NCBI GenBank assembly: GCA_950295325.1
Contig: OX485809.1
Coordinates: 34,038,001 to 34,102,000 of the forward strand
DNA from: Polytrichum commune
Taxonomy: Eukaryota; Streptophyta; Polytrichopsida; Polytrichales; Polytrichaceae
Length of the DNA stretch: 64,000 nucleotides
Direction: 5' to 3'
Every line of letters begins with the position of its first letter. The stretch's first letter is position 1. Below are positions 47,920 through 59,887 of this stretch, one piece after another. Both the position numbers and the translations under genes were made by a program. The notes beneath the pieces are model-generated. The model had not been told where the DNA came from, did not search any database, and saw nothing but the letters and a program-made list of their open reading frames with translations.

Positions 47920-48148
47920 ATTCATAGTGAATGCAATTGTGAGGACCTATGTACCCAGTTAAGAAAGCAACAAACATGAACTTCTCATAACAATAACTAA
48001 ATCAAGGTTTTTCAATATGGTTTTTGTACATGTTTCATTGTAAAGTTGTTGTTGCAACATGAGTTTTGTTGTGTATATCTAATTGGGAGAAGTTGGAGAA
48101 CATGAATAATAAACCATGCTTAGAGGGAAAAAACATCATGGTGTGTGT

Positions 48149-48182
<34 letters not shown>

Positions 48183-49659
48183 GTAAATAAAAGGCTCTAG
48201 TGGTTATTACATAAATGGCCCGTTTCAATGCAAACAAGAAGTTGCAAGACACCCATAAAGAAAAGGAGGTATTCCAACACAAAGTGTCTCTCATTTTTAA
48301 CTACGTTATTTTTAAGGACTAGGAAAGTTGACCGCCAATTAATTTGAATGACAAGTCTATTATATTGAGGTCCAATAGTGAACAATGATATAATGTTGGG
48401 GTGGTGATGAAGATTGCTTCAAGTATGGCGTGGGGTGTTTGACTTACAATGTCTTTTGCAATGTGTTTTAACAACCTATCATTACATTAGTCAACAACAA
48501 CAATGTGTTATGCAAGGTTGGAAATCTTATTGATGTTTATACTCGTATAGGAAAAAAAGAAAAATAAACAACATCAATATATTGTCGACATGAAGATGAC
48601 ATCTAAGCAATCCTCATTTCAACTTAGTAAGGAACCAAAAGAGGGGGATAGTGTAATGCCTATGTTACAATAAGTGTTTGTTAGGGGGGAAGTTGTATGT
48701 TGGATGGGAGTGAGATGTGATTGTTAATGAGGTTGTTATTGTGGGAAGGGTGTGATATATGTTTGGTAGTGACAAGGAGAATTTTAGTGAAGAATTATTT
48801 ATTTATTTATTTGTTATTTTTAGGTGGGAAAGCCCCTAAAAACGAGGAGTTTATAGAGAAGACAAACAAAATGTATATGTACTATTGGCATGTTAGAAAA
48901 TGGACACATGTATTTATACTAAGCTTCTCAATGTAATAACATAAATACCTCCACTGCATATACAAAATCAAATATATTGAATTAAGTAATCATTTCTTAC
49001 ATGTAAAATCTAATTTCACTTCCCAATGAGAAAATCATTGAGCATTTTGTCATCCATAGCATGCAATGCACGTTTGCATCAAGGAAACAAAGACAAGAGC
49101 ATACTAACTTGGGGTAAAACTCAAGGGAGCCCATGAGTGCTCCAAGAACCTCCAGTTTGTAAAAGTCCTAGAACCTAAATGAAAACCCCAACAAGAATGG
49201 AAATGGTAGTCATTGAGGGCTATTACCATATGACAACAATGGATGAAACCGTGATTTAGATGAAACTAACACATCTATTGTCAATATTGGTCTTTTAATT
49301 CTAGGGCCCCCTTCCGCACATCTACCTTTACTTCAACATTATTAATAGCCTTTTTAAATGTACACACTAGAAGAAGAAAAAATACACACACCTCTCCCTT
49401 ATGTATATCATGTACGTAAATGCCCAAATAATACTCCTTCTTACACTCACGTTACCTAGTTTAGGGGCGCTGCCAACCTTGATATTCAGGGTAAGCCCGC
49501 TTGAGAAATCAAAAATTATCCAGTGCATAATTTTTAAAGAAAAATGTCATTTTTTGTATATGACGTAGGCTTTCAAGTGGGCCCTTCAGGCCTAGGGTAG
49601 GCTTGATGACGACCCTGACCTAGTTCATACATGGTATGAAAGGTCCACCCCTTGGGTCA
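47920..49659. other. Intergenic with CA/TA microsatellite, no gene seen
   Basis: A (GT)n-(CA)n-(TA)n compound microsatellite lies at 48141-48182 and an (ATTT)n patch near 48788-48812. No coding support. Confidence 0.5.
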
Positions 49660-50245
49660 AAATCCTAGTGTTTCCAAGTCCAATTTGAGGCATATTCTAT
49701 ATATTCCTCTAAGATGATTGGCATTTTGTTTTTTTTTTCAATCTTGAGCTTCCACCGGTAATTTCTAGAAGTCAACCGGTTCCCCCCCCCCCCCCCCCCC
49801 AAAGCTCACTCATTCCCACACATGGTGTTACTTTTTCTCACTTATCACGGATTCGGTGACAAAACTATCTGTGCTAGGTTCAATTTAATGAGGTGGTTTA
49901 GTCTTCATCAATGAATGGGAGAACCGGTTGGGTTTGAGAAATAACCGGTTGAAGTTGGAGACTTTGGGAGAATTACCCATCATTCTAGAGGAATATGTGA
50001 AATACACTTCAAAGTATTAAAGGAAAAATTGAAAGATCACAACATCATAACATGACTCAACTGATGAGTTGTGTTCAGGGGCCCAACAATAGGTTTGAGA
50101 ATAAAAGTTGCGGCTGTTGGAATCCCACTGCTTCATATTGTATCTCAAGTCAAGGTAGCTGAGTTATGTTATGATGTAACCGGTTGGACTTGGAAACACT
50201 AGGGTTTTGATTAATCATGCCCAAAATCCTCCCCGGACATTGGTC
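49660..50245. repeat. Two AACCGGTT-type repeat copies in opposite orientation
   Basis: 49660-49785 runs one way (cctagtgtttccaagtcc) and 49918-50245 the other (gaaataaccggttgaag ... aaccggttggacttggaaac). They are separated by a 19-C run (49782-49800). The second copy has an insertion at about 50045-50178. Confidence 0.6.
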
Positions 50246-50293
50246 TCCATTTTGATATGGAGATGACGTAGATTCCAACTTTTGTGAGGCTTA

Positions 50294-50788
50294 GGGCTAC
50301 TTCACACACAAGACTGAGAGCCCGTGACCAATACACTTCAAGCACCTTCATTGGTGGAAAAGGCGGACCCGGTCCAAGTTCGCTTCACACTAAGTTCGAG
50401 GGACCAACGGAGTATGTGAATGCAAGATGGATGTAAAAGTCTACATGGATTCCTACATGGCATTGAATGGATCATGTTTCATGGTCACGTGGATTATTTT
50501 CAAAAACCACCTCTTGAAGGTAGGCCTAACACAAAACCGGGAGACCATGGCATTCCGAATGCTCACAACCGTCAGTTTATTCTATTTTATCATATGTGAG
50601 GACCCACATGAATAGAAATTCATTGAAATAGCATTTGATTGAGGGCCCGGCTACATATGACTTCACACTTGAGGATCCGTGACCACACTACATCATTTTG
50701 GAGGTGTGTTGGGACGGCCCTTGGACATTTTCTTTTGGGCTCTCACAATTTCATGGTCACAGCTCTTGGCACGTGTGTGAAGTGGCCC
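50294..50788. mobile_element. GGGCCACTTCACAC-type MITE, copy 4
   Basis: TTA at 50291-50293 and 50789-50791; left gggctacttcacacacaagac, right gtgtgtgaagtggccc. 495 bp, same orientation as copy 1. Confidence 0.87.
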
Positions 50789-51044
50789 TTAGGGTTTGAG
50801 AGGGTCATTAGTTAGGGTTTCAAGGTCTTTTTCCACTTGAATTTCTTCGAGGTCTCGGTAATTCTTATGATCAGTGTTTCCTTTATGAAATATGCCAACT
50901 TCCAGCGTTGAGAGTTGGAGAATTAGCCCGATGAGCCTCTAATTAAGTAGTTTAGGAAAGCCAAGACAGGACTGTGGCAGCGGCAAGCGGAGTCTCCTCC
51001 ATCTCCTCGTACACTCCTCGCACAATAACTTAAGCAAGCTTTAG

Positions 51045-51250
51045 GTAGATGGTGCTAAAACCGTCACTTTAAACATCGAGCGTAGATACTATTGCATTAG
51101 GTTGAAAAGTTCTAAACGATTGTTGTTGACAATCAATAAGAGATTCTAACACATCAAAAATAGACCTTATTTGAACTATGTATGCAACGTTATAAGGATT
51201 CAAAGTTTTTTTGGTAGATGATTCAAAACATACATGGAATCTCAAGTACA
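51045..51250. mobile_element. Partial copy of the AGGTAGATGGTGC MITE
   Basis: Begins aggtagatggtgctaaaacc like 58371 and shares catcaaaaatagaccttat-type and attcaaaacatacatgg-type internal blocks with 58690-58800. No right TIR found. Confidence 0.5.
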
Positions 51251-51549
51251 CGCTAAGTCGTGTACCTAGTGAATGTCCAAGGGAAAAAAAGAGAAGAAAA
51301 GAAAAAGGACAATGAGTAAAGAGGAAGGTTGTGTTCCAACCATAACCCTCTCATTGGACTTAACTTTGGATCCAAGGCATTCTCACTAAGGTCCAAGACT
51401 AGTGGGTCCAAACTCAAAAGTCTTCTAGATTGGACCCAAGGTGTTTACATTAATTGAAATGATTGACTATCCTTATCTCTAGAGATGATTTTTAATCCTT
51501 ATTTGAGCACGTGGTATCAGGGAGTCATAGTTCTTTTGATTTGGACTCT

Positions 51550-51695
51550 ATTAGCCTCTATCTCGCGGAGGTTACCGTAACCCCGCCACTCTAGGGAATT
51601 AACCGGTTTGACACCATCTTGATGTATTTTTAATCCCATAAACTTTTTGGCTTCCCGGACTTAAAAATCAATTTCATTTCATTTAGATTCGGGTC
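51550..51695. repeat. SINE-like repeat, copy 2
   Basis: agcctctatctcgcggaggt, then ggtttgacaccatc (B-box-like), then tttttggcttcccggac and tttcatttcattt. Confidence 0.5.
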
Positions 51696-51864
51696 CAACA
51701 CACTGATATAATATAGTCTATACTCCTCTTAAGTTCCAAACTTGGGTCCAATTGGAAGCGTTTTGGACCCCAACCCTCATGTAAACCAACCTTAAGTATG
51801 AGAGACGAACGCCTTAAAGTGGCACATGTTCAGATGTGACACCTACTTTGGGTCTCTAACATGA

Positions 51865-51884
51865 AGCTAGCTAGCTAGCTAGCT
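51865..51884. repeat. (AGCT)5 microsatellite
   Basis: Five perfect self-complementary AGCT units. Confidence 0.9.
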
Positions 51885-52730
51885 TGCTCACCGCTTGCCT
51901 CCAAACTACTTGAAGCTACACAAGTGGCTGGAGTACAAGGGACCATGCACACATGAATAGTCTAAAATCTAAATATGACTTCACGTCCGAGGGGGCCCCA
52001 CCTCCCCTCGGTGTGGGCACGCTTTTTGTTGGTTCTTCATGCATTTGGCGTTGGCTTTGTTGGCCTTCTGTCTCAATAAAAAAATTCTAAACATTTAAAA
52101 AAAATCAAAATACGACCTTTACGATCTTGCCATGGATTCGTACAAACTTCGTTTGCGCTGAAATTTAGTTTTTTAAAAATATGACTCATGTTCGCTAATT
52201 TACGATATTTTTCCTCAAATGTTTTGCCACTTCTAATAATCTGAATATTGCAGAAAACTCTGAGCGTGATACTTCAAGGCCTCATTAGCTCCTTATACAT
52301 ATCTATACCTATGCAAGTAGTAGTAGTATACCAGTAACGCTTGCTCATGTCCATGTTGTTCCCTACTTAAATTGTGCATGTTTGCTAATTGTGAGAACCA
52401 AGTGGCCATGCAGTTTGAGGCTTTTATAGCATGCTGCTTATTTGAGGAAGGAGAAAGCATATTAAATGGACGCCACAGTAGTATTTCTGGCAGCAGAACC
52501 TCGGAATTCACTCCTCGGACCACATCCTGAGAACCCAACAACTTGACCTGCTTTCCAGGAAGAATGAGGTTTCTATCACTGATTGCCTCCGAAAAGGGAG
52601 TACTAGTAGGTCCACTCTCAGCGCCATTCTTAGTAATGGAGTTGCTACTAATACTGCAACAAGATCATCAAATATTCAATCAAACTTCGATTCCAAGTTA
52701 CAGAAGTGCCAAAATTTAGCTGCTCTAGAT

Positions 52731-52755
52731 CAGTGCAGTGCAGTGCAGTGCAGTG
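52731..52755. repeat. (CAGTG)5 minisatellite
   Basis: Five perfect cagtg units, directly in front of the AACCGGTT repeat at 52760-52965. Confidence 0.9.
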
Positions 52756-52759
52756 TCCT

Positions 52760-52965
52760 GGGAGATTTTTTCGAGCCATAACCTGTTGACATTCTAGTGG
52801 TGTTTCCAAATACAACCGGTTACATGTTGACAGCTTTGGGTTTTTCTTTATTAATGTGAGGTTTTGTTCATGAATTCCTCTAAAATTATCTGTAATTGTT
52901 TGGAAGTCTTGAGCTTCAACCGGTTACGTGTCAATCAACCGGTTTATCTGTAAGTAGCGGTGGTC
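52760..52965. repeat. AACCGGTT-rich dispersed repeat, copy
   Basis: gggagattttttcgagcc, acaaccggttacatgttgac, cttcaaccggttacg; same orientation as 32868. An (AATC)n run at 53043-53064 follows. Confidence 0.65.
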
Positions 52966-53099
52966 CTTCAAGTTCATTGGATCAGTGATGCCTGCCAAAA
53001 CTTAGAATAGGGATTCCAACTACTTTATTGCCATGCATGACACCAATCAATCAATCAATCAATCACATGTGTGGCTTAGGATTTGTGGCAGTCATGTTA

Positions 53100-53677
53100 G
53101 GGCCACTTCACACATGAGCCAAGAGCCGTGACCTTGTAATGGTGAGGACCCTTGACTCTCATCCAAAGGCCGTACCATGGGTGTTGGGAAAGCCGTTTTT
53201 TGTAGTCACGGCCCCTCAAGCAGAGTGTGAAGTGAGAATGGACCATGATGCGGGACCATTGCATATTTTGTGGGCGGAAAAAGAGGGGAGGATTTGGTTT
53301 CATATGTTATGTCTCAAACTCTATCGATTTGAGAGAATTACTTGGTGGCGTTTGTCCGTCTTGGAATCTATCTTCGAATATGTTTTGGTATTTGCCCTGC
53401 AATTTGTCCTAAAAGTTGTCTTGCAGGAAAAAATATTAAAAAAAGTCATGGTCTCTAAGAGGTGGGCTTGACAAAATTTTTGGGAGACCATGAAACCTTA
53501 TTCATAGTCCGCCATGTAGGACTCCATGCAGACTTTTCATCCATGAAGTCTTCTTTGGGCCTTCAGGCCTTCACCTTCGTGTTTGAAGTGAACTTGGACG
53601 GTCTTCACCCTTTCGACCAATGAGAACTCTTAGATTGCATTGGTCACGGGCCTTCAATCTTGTGTGTGAAGTGGCCC
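53100..53677. mobile_element. GGGCCACTTCACAC-type MITE, copy 5 (long subfamily)
   Basis: TTA at 53097-53099 and 53678-53680. TIRs gggccacttcacacatgagc / tgtgtgtgaagtggccc. 578 bp with a different interior (gaggacccttgactctc) shared with 57635-57982. Confidence 0.85.
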
Positions 53678-53680
53678 TTA

Positions 53681-54636
53681 AGGTCTTAAAATGTTACTTA
53701 TTTCTTGACTACATCGATTACTCAAATTAGTGCGTGTGGTATTATTTCCAGTAACACACACTAGTTTGCCAAGTCTCAAAACTAGTTGAGGGCTAGAATT
53801 TTTACTGAGCTATACTAAATTCATGAATACATGCTCATTTACCATACAATTCATGAAAATGAATTCGTGCTCTAAGGTGCTTGTAGAGTGATCAAAAAAC
53901 AATATGCAAACACATGCTTGTTCGTGAATAATGCCGGTGCTTTCAAAGAATATTGCTACTATGAATAGTATTTTCAGTTAATTGTGTTAGGATGAACAAT
54001 GCTACGTAGATTTTTCCAGGGCATTGTTCATAGCGTAAAGAAGTTTAGTCTCACCTTCACTAATTTCCCACACACACTACTAGCCCTCCCTCGCTACTTG
54101 GGATAATCAATGTAGCCTCCCACTTCTCCTAGGATATGAACCACGAGGTTAGTATGAGGTGGTTAACAAACCAAAAGTGAGGATGTAGTCACTTTCCTCA
54201 TAGTTTACGGAGCAGTTTTAAACCTCGTACGATTATCTTGTTCATCATGAAAGAGAATATTATTCAGCTCATTAAAGGATCATATAGGTCCTCCCACTAT
54301 TACGTTCACTATTAAGCCTTGAAAGATTATCATATTTTATACACACAATTCAATTTCTTCCAAACAAATGTATGTTTGATATTTGTTTTTGGAGCCACAC
54401 CAAATCCACATACCACTTAGATATAGGTGCTATAATAAGAAATGTAACCACAAAAGGGTTGTCTATCTTAGGGGGCTGGTAACAATTTATTCTCTACAAA
54501 CTCTATAGCTTCATGACTTATCCATCCCCAGTTCATCTCCCAAGGGAATTGCAAGGACTTTGGGGCTAATTCTAGTGTCAAATGTGCCAAATTTAAGGTT
54601 CGTATAAGGAGTTACAAAAGTTTCACATTCAACTTA
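53681..54636. other. Degraded repeat region, no gene seen
   Basis: 54100-54490 resembles 62440-62805 and 17600-17890 (tcatataggtcctccca, ggttgtctatctta at its right end). Confidence 0.45.
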
Positions 54637-55005
54637 TGGCCAGTTCACAAGGAATCCCAAGTCCCAAATCCCAAGTCCCACTTATGTTAGCAAGTCCCAA
54701 CATGGAGGCAAAGTCCCAACTTGTGAGCCTCTAGTAACCATAGAAATATGGTTAATTACCATTAAAGTCGGATCTTGATTATTTTATGAAAATATATTCG
54801 CGGGACTTGGGGTTAAGAGTTGGGTCTGGTTTTTTGGTCAACCCAACTTGCAAAACAAGTCCCAAGCCTCACCTCCAAAAAATATTGCCATATAGGCATC
54901 CATGTCATAGTTGGGATTTAGGACTTGGGACCCTATGTGAAGTGGTATGTCCCAATTTTCATGCTCTCAACGGTTAAGATTGCACGGATTGACCTCAAGT
55001 GTACC
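54637..55005. mobile_element. AAGTCCCA-rich MITE, copy 2
   Basis: Left ggccagttcacaaggaatcc after TTA (54634-54636); the interior is the reverse complement of 12745-13101. The right edge before ttagtaaagg is approximate. Confidence 0.6.
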
Positions 55006-55720
55006 TTAGTAAAGGTACATGGGTGTTATTCGGTTTGTTTCTCATGTCCTCCAACGTTGGCCAAATCAATTTACACCATTAAACATACGCAAAAACTGGA
55101 TTGAAAATCGAACCTCCTCAAATTGAGTTGTGGTTACCAGAATTACACATTTGTTTAACAAATACACATGTCCTCCAAATTGTATTTCATTTTTGAATGT
55201 GGTCTTGTTGATAAACATTTAAAACGTCATGCAATCTCTTATACAAACATAAACGTGTCTTCTTGGATCCTATTCTTAGATGCACACCTAACCACACACC
55301 ATTCAAATATAAGTGTATGATTAAGAGAAAAGCAATTAAACAACACTTGCACACCTTCAACTTCGTACATGATATTTCGGCAACTGAAGGCTTTTGTCGG
55401 ACGTGTTATAAGCGTATTTAGTTGTGGTTACCGGAAATTCACATTTGTTTAGTTTTGTTCTTAAATGAACACACATGTCCTCCAAATTGTGTCCACTTTT
55501 GAATGTGGTCCTGTTGATAAACATTCGACTTAATACATGATATTTTGGCAACTGAAAGCTTTTGTTGGACGTGTTGTAAGCGTATTTAATTGTGGTTACC
55601 AAAAGTACACATTTGTTTAGTTATTTCCTTGAATGAATACTACATGTCCTCCAAATTATGTTCACTTTTGAATGTGCTCTTGTTGATAAACTTTTAAAAC
55701 ATAATGCATGAATCCTATTC
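55006..55720. repeat. Three partial tandem units (168-294 bp) of an AGGTA-type element
   Basis: ttgtggttacc starts at 55128, 55422 and 55590, each followed by cacatttgttta, catgtcctccaaat and tcttgttgataaac-type blocks. acatgatatttyggcaactg occurs at 55368 and 55538, and again at 57266. Confidence 0.65.
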
Positions 55721-56119
55721 TCAGATGCACACCTAACCGCACATAGTGTGTATGTTTGACAAATTTCATGTGACGTTCAACCTCAAATCCAAAGTGTCAC
55801 ATGACGTTTTCAAAAACAAAAATGAATGTCAATTGACATCTACATTTTATTCCAAAATGTCACCTCAATTTTTGGCTTACACGATATTTTAGAAAACTAA
55901 TATTTTGAATAATAAAAAACAAACTTGATTTGTAACAAAAAAAACTATCAATCGAGCGTAAGTATCCTTCGGTCTCGCATGTTTCTCCACTTATGCAATG
56001 CGATTAGAGAGAAATGCACGACATACAGAAAAGAAGTCAAGAGCCTTGAATTTAGGCGTCTTTCTCCACTTTTTGCTTCTGAATCTGCAACCAGACTCTG
56101 CTATCTCTCCGCCAAAAAC

Positions 56120-56534
56120 AACGGACAAAAACTCTCAAAGGTGATCAACATGGGTGACTCTCTTGCACTTCAGTACGGAGGCTCTGAGGCTCACAATTAT
56201 GTATGCTCCTCCCTTTGCTTGATTCTAGTTGAATGTATCTATTTATCTATCTACCTATTTGTTGAACAATCAATATCAACCGATATCCTCTTGAAGCATA
56301 TTATATCCTTTAGTGGTAAAGAAAAAGAATAAAAAGTTGTTCAATTGGTGAGGTCTGATCTAGGTCTCTGAACTCGAATTGTGAAATATAGAAACACTTC
56401 TAGTACGCTGGCCCACAAAAGGTTGTTACAAAAAGGAATAATGATTATCATTGGGAATTAATTGGTTCCAGGTGTTTCCAGAGAGGCAGGGGAAAGTGGA
56501 AAACAACCACACAATCACAACTTCATAATTACAG
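56120..56534 (+). pseudogene. SAC-domain phosphoinositide phosphatase fragment, frameshifted
   Basis: The frame ending at donor 56200|GTATGC encodes KVINMGDSLALQYGGSEAHN, the highly conserved stretch near the C-terminal end of SAC phosphatase domains (usual form MGDTLALQYGGSAAHN). After an intron, 56472-56534 (acceptor CCAG, donor AG|GT) encodes VFPERQGK and then, one base further on, WKTTTQSQ, matching the family pattern VFSERRGQWKAATQSQ. The single extra base at about 56496 breaks the frame. The catalytic CX5R part and everything upstream are missing from the window, so this is a relic or a misassembled and error-containing gene piece. These enzymes dephosphorylate PtdIns phosphates on endomembranes. 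Confidence 0.6.
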
Positions 56535-57634
56535 GTTAATTATCCCAACAAAACAATTCACTCTGGAACAAAGTGCGCTACAATCAATCCTCACCAAAAG
56601 CATGCGCTGATCTTCGTGCCACTTCTGCATCATTTTTGCAATAAGAAGCCTCTCCAGCTCCAAGAAAGCTCAAAGGGATTCAGATGCTTTCAACAAGGGG
56701 GCTTTGCGATTCAAAGGGATTTGCTCAAAACAACTTTGGTTGAAAGCAAGAAAAACTCACATTGGTTGGAAGCAAGAAAAAACTCATATGAAGTGGAGGA
56801 TGTGCAAGCACCACGGTGATACAAACATTTGCCTCGCCATATTCCTAGTTAGTCTCGCTCTCCGATCACCGTCTTAGCTCCCGGTTACAAAGGAAATTGC
56901 AAGAGCAAAGGTGAACTTAAGTATGTGAGTGAGTGTAGGAAGTTCTCCTAATGTTATGGGTTATGTTTTCCGGATACTTGAGCTGCACTTTATAGTACTC
57001 AAGTAATACGTGTCATTTCAATTTCTAGTGTGTCAATTGACGTGTGGTTTTTTTCTTCACAAGTCACAGTACGTGTCAATTTCTAGATTGTGCGTGTCAA
57101 TTGACGTGCAATTTTTTTTTGTGCAAGTTTTTGCATGTCAAAAGAGAAAAACTTTGTCAAACTTTGTCAAACATTGACACAGTACACTGACCGCACACCA
57201 TTCAAATATAGGTGTCTGATTAAGAGAAAAGCGATTAAACAACACCTGCACACCTTCAAACTTAGTACATGATATTTGGGCGACTGAAGGCTTTTGTCGG
57301 ACGCGTTGTAAGCGTGATGTTGTGCATGCTTGCGCTCTTGCAGCACGAGTGCAGTCGAACGGAAGCTTGGGCATGGAGGTGGATTACATGTGAGTGGCGA
57401 TGTCCTTTTGTGGTTGGAGCTTCTCCCGTACTAGCTTACAATGAGCAGCCTGGGATTGCTGTGGCCTTTTGTAACTTAGCGTACCCAGCCCAGCCCAGCA
57501 GGCTTGTTTTTGTTTTTGTTTTTGTTTTGTTAAATCGTTTGTTTGGGAGCCTCCGTGGCACGGAGATTGGTACCATCATCCATGTGAAGAAGGAAACGAC
57601 AGGCCCCGAATCATGATGTGAAGGCCCGGCCACT
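56535..57634. other. Mixed repeat sequence, no gene supported
   Basis: 57180-57320 repeats part of 55290-55410. A (GTTTTT)n run lies at 57505-57530. One exon-like piece (57339-57390) is flanked by cttgcag and gtgagt but has no partner. Confidence 0.4.
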
Positions 57635-57982
57635 CACTTCCTTCACACACGAGGTGAGTGCCGTGACCATGTGATTGTGAGGGCCCTTGACTCTCGTCCG
57701 AAGGCCGTACCAGCTGTTTGATTGACATGGTTTGTCACACTTTACTGCGGGGTCTGTTTCTTGGAGGTGGGCGTGACGCAAATTCCAAGAGGTTTTGCGA
57801 CATCATTCCTAGTTTGTCATGTAGGAATCTGTGTAGACGTTTCATCCATGATGATTTTTGTCGGGCCCTTAGACTTGCCCTGTCTAGTGTGAAGCGAAAT
57901 TGGGTGGTTATGGCCTCTTTGACCAATGAGAGATCTTAGAATGCAATGGTCATGAGTCTTCGGTCTCATGTGTGAAGTGGTG
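57635..57982. mobile_element. GGGCCACTTCACAC-type MITE, copy 6 (shortened, long-subfamily interior)
   Basis: ttcacacacgaggtgagtgc at the left, tcatgtgtgaagtgg at the right; the interior gagggcccttgactctcgtc matches copy 5. Outer TIR bases and TSD are eroded. Confidence 0.65.
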
Positions 57983-58370
57983 TAAGTCAGATAGTGGATG
58001 GTGTCCATGAAAACACTGAAGATATATGTATGCCTCCAATCTGTATTGGTTGTTGCAAAAACCGTACGAAATGATGGGTAATGATTTGCACCAACATATG
58101 AAGCATACTTGCACTGGGAGAAAACATGTCCGTTCCAACCATTTGTTGCAACTTGTTCACTCTAATTCATGGTGAGAAAAAGCATAAATAAAGCATTTCG
58201 ATTACTGGTTTGGGAAAATTGGTACCTTAAAACCCATCCTTGATAGCCAAGCTTTTACTTATGCAATGGCCACTGTGCAACGGGTAGTTGGATTAGACAA
58301 TATTCTACCTAGTATTGGAACACATCTTAAACTTTGGAATGGAGAAATGTATCTTGCATCAGACTAGCTA

Positions 58371-58897
58371 AGGTAGATGGTGCTAAAACCAATGAACAAG
58401 GAGAAATTTGAGCCAACTCGATCACTATCGTTACATCTCTAAAATCAATCAGCTATTCATTGAAATCGTTTGGTTATTCATTGTATTCTTTAGTTAAATA
58501 GAATTCTCAGTTCGGCTAGTTTCCTAAACCTTGATTATGAACTGCTAATTTGAGAAATTGAAATTGTTCATCTGTAACAAATTGCCAGTCGTCCCCGTTC
58601 ATTACCTCAAACTGTCGCTTACAGTGCCGAGAGTATCCACCAATTAATATTAAATCGACGTAGTTCTAGATGTTTCTTGTAGTGATCAAAAGCGGAATTT
58701 AATGCATCAAAGCATGTCTTATTTGGATTTCATATGCAAAAGTTATCATATCTCAAAATTTCATTGGTAGTTGAGTCAAAACCGGCATGGGAGTATGGTG
58801 TTAAGGTGGACGTTCTCAAAATCAATATGTACTTACAGTGTTAAGTTGTTAGGGTGTTGGGATTGGGTGGGGGCATTGGTTTTAGCATCATCTATCT
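58371..58897. mobile_element. MITE with AGGTAGATGGTGC ends and TA target duplication
   Basis: The TIR aggtagatggtgctaaaacc (continuing aatg) matches the reversed right end at 22 of 24. TA lies at 58369-58370 and 58898-58899. 527 bp, non-coding. Confidence 0.8.
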
Positions 58898-59466
58898 TAG
58901 TGACTGCAAATGACAAGCTCTCTCTAATGTAGGGTCTGTATGTCCAAAACCAAAATTGAACCTAAAAGCAACACTATGTGTCACAACCGTACATTTGAGG
59001 ACTTCAAATGTATGATTGTGATCCATAGTGATGGGTTTTGTAAATCTTAAGGTATGTTGGCCTTATGTGGTCACTCTTCTTAACCAGACACATACATTTG
59101 CATGCTATATGACAAGGTTTATAATGAAGAATGGTCACCAAAAAGACATGAGTTACATATGAGATTGGTACATGAGCTCAAAATACAGGCAATTTTCTCA
59201 ATTTAATAGTTACCACACTTGGGGGGATCCTCAAATCATTTAAAAAAAGGAAATGAAAACTCCCTTCTACCTTTTAAAATTTCTACATTCCAACTCCAAC
59301 TTTGAAGTCAAAATGAAAATCTTTGTGACCAAAAATTGGTAACTAGATGACACAACTCTCAATCCGATCCAATGGCCAAAATTGCATGTGCAATTGGATC
59401 CTAGGGCCACACACCTTAGCTTGCAACAAGTCAATGGTACCAATTCGGTGGCAAGAACTGTTGGAG
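58898..59466. other. Intergenic, no gene seen
   Basis: Short frames only. Confidence 0.4.
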
Positions 59467-59695
59467 AGAGGGAATTATTGCATATGAATGTACCTCTCAT
59501 CCATCCAACATCAAAACTTGATTCCCTATTGGTTTGTTGCCAATTCATCTCAAATGACTTGGACTACACCAATTTAGGCTCTTTAAAGCTATGACAACAT
59601 TGACAACATTAGTAGCATTAAAGTTGCATATTGTTTTAGGATTCTTATGTTGGATGAATGACATGTATGCTCGTATGTGATAATTCCCTCTCCCC
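59467..59695. mobile_element. GAGGTATGCTCGTATG-ended MITE, copy 4
   Basis: gagagggaattattgcatat at the left, atgataattccctctc-like end at the right (reversed: gagagggaattatcacatac). About 230 bp with the same catccatccaacat block as the other copies. Confidence 0.7.
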
Positions 59696-59887
59696 CAACT
59701 ATAGTCCCAATCCCATGCAATACTCTTTTCCCTTCTCCCTTACAAAATGAGGTATTTTTAATGCCAATGATGTTGAATTTTTTTTAACAAATTTCAAAAT
59801 AATATAACCAACCCAAAGACTACCATGGTCGAAATCTTACAATATACACCTCCTACACCTATTACTATGGCCCACTATATTTTTGTT

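Noticed and set aside
55925-56119. Front part of the 135-codon frame containing the SAC motif
   Set aside because: No similarity to SAC domains before about 56120; probably repeat or intron read-through.
57339-57390. Exon-like piece between cttgcag and gtgagt
   Set aside because: No partner exon in phase and no family match; it lies in repeat-derived sequence.
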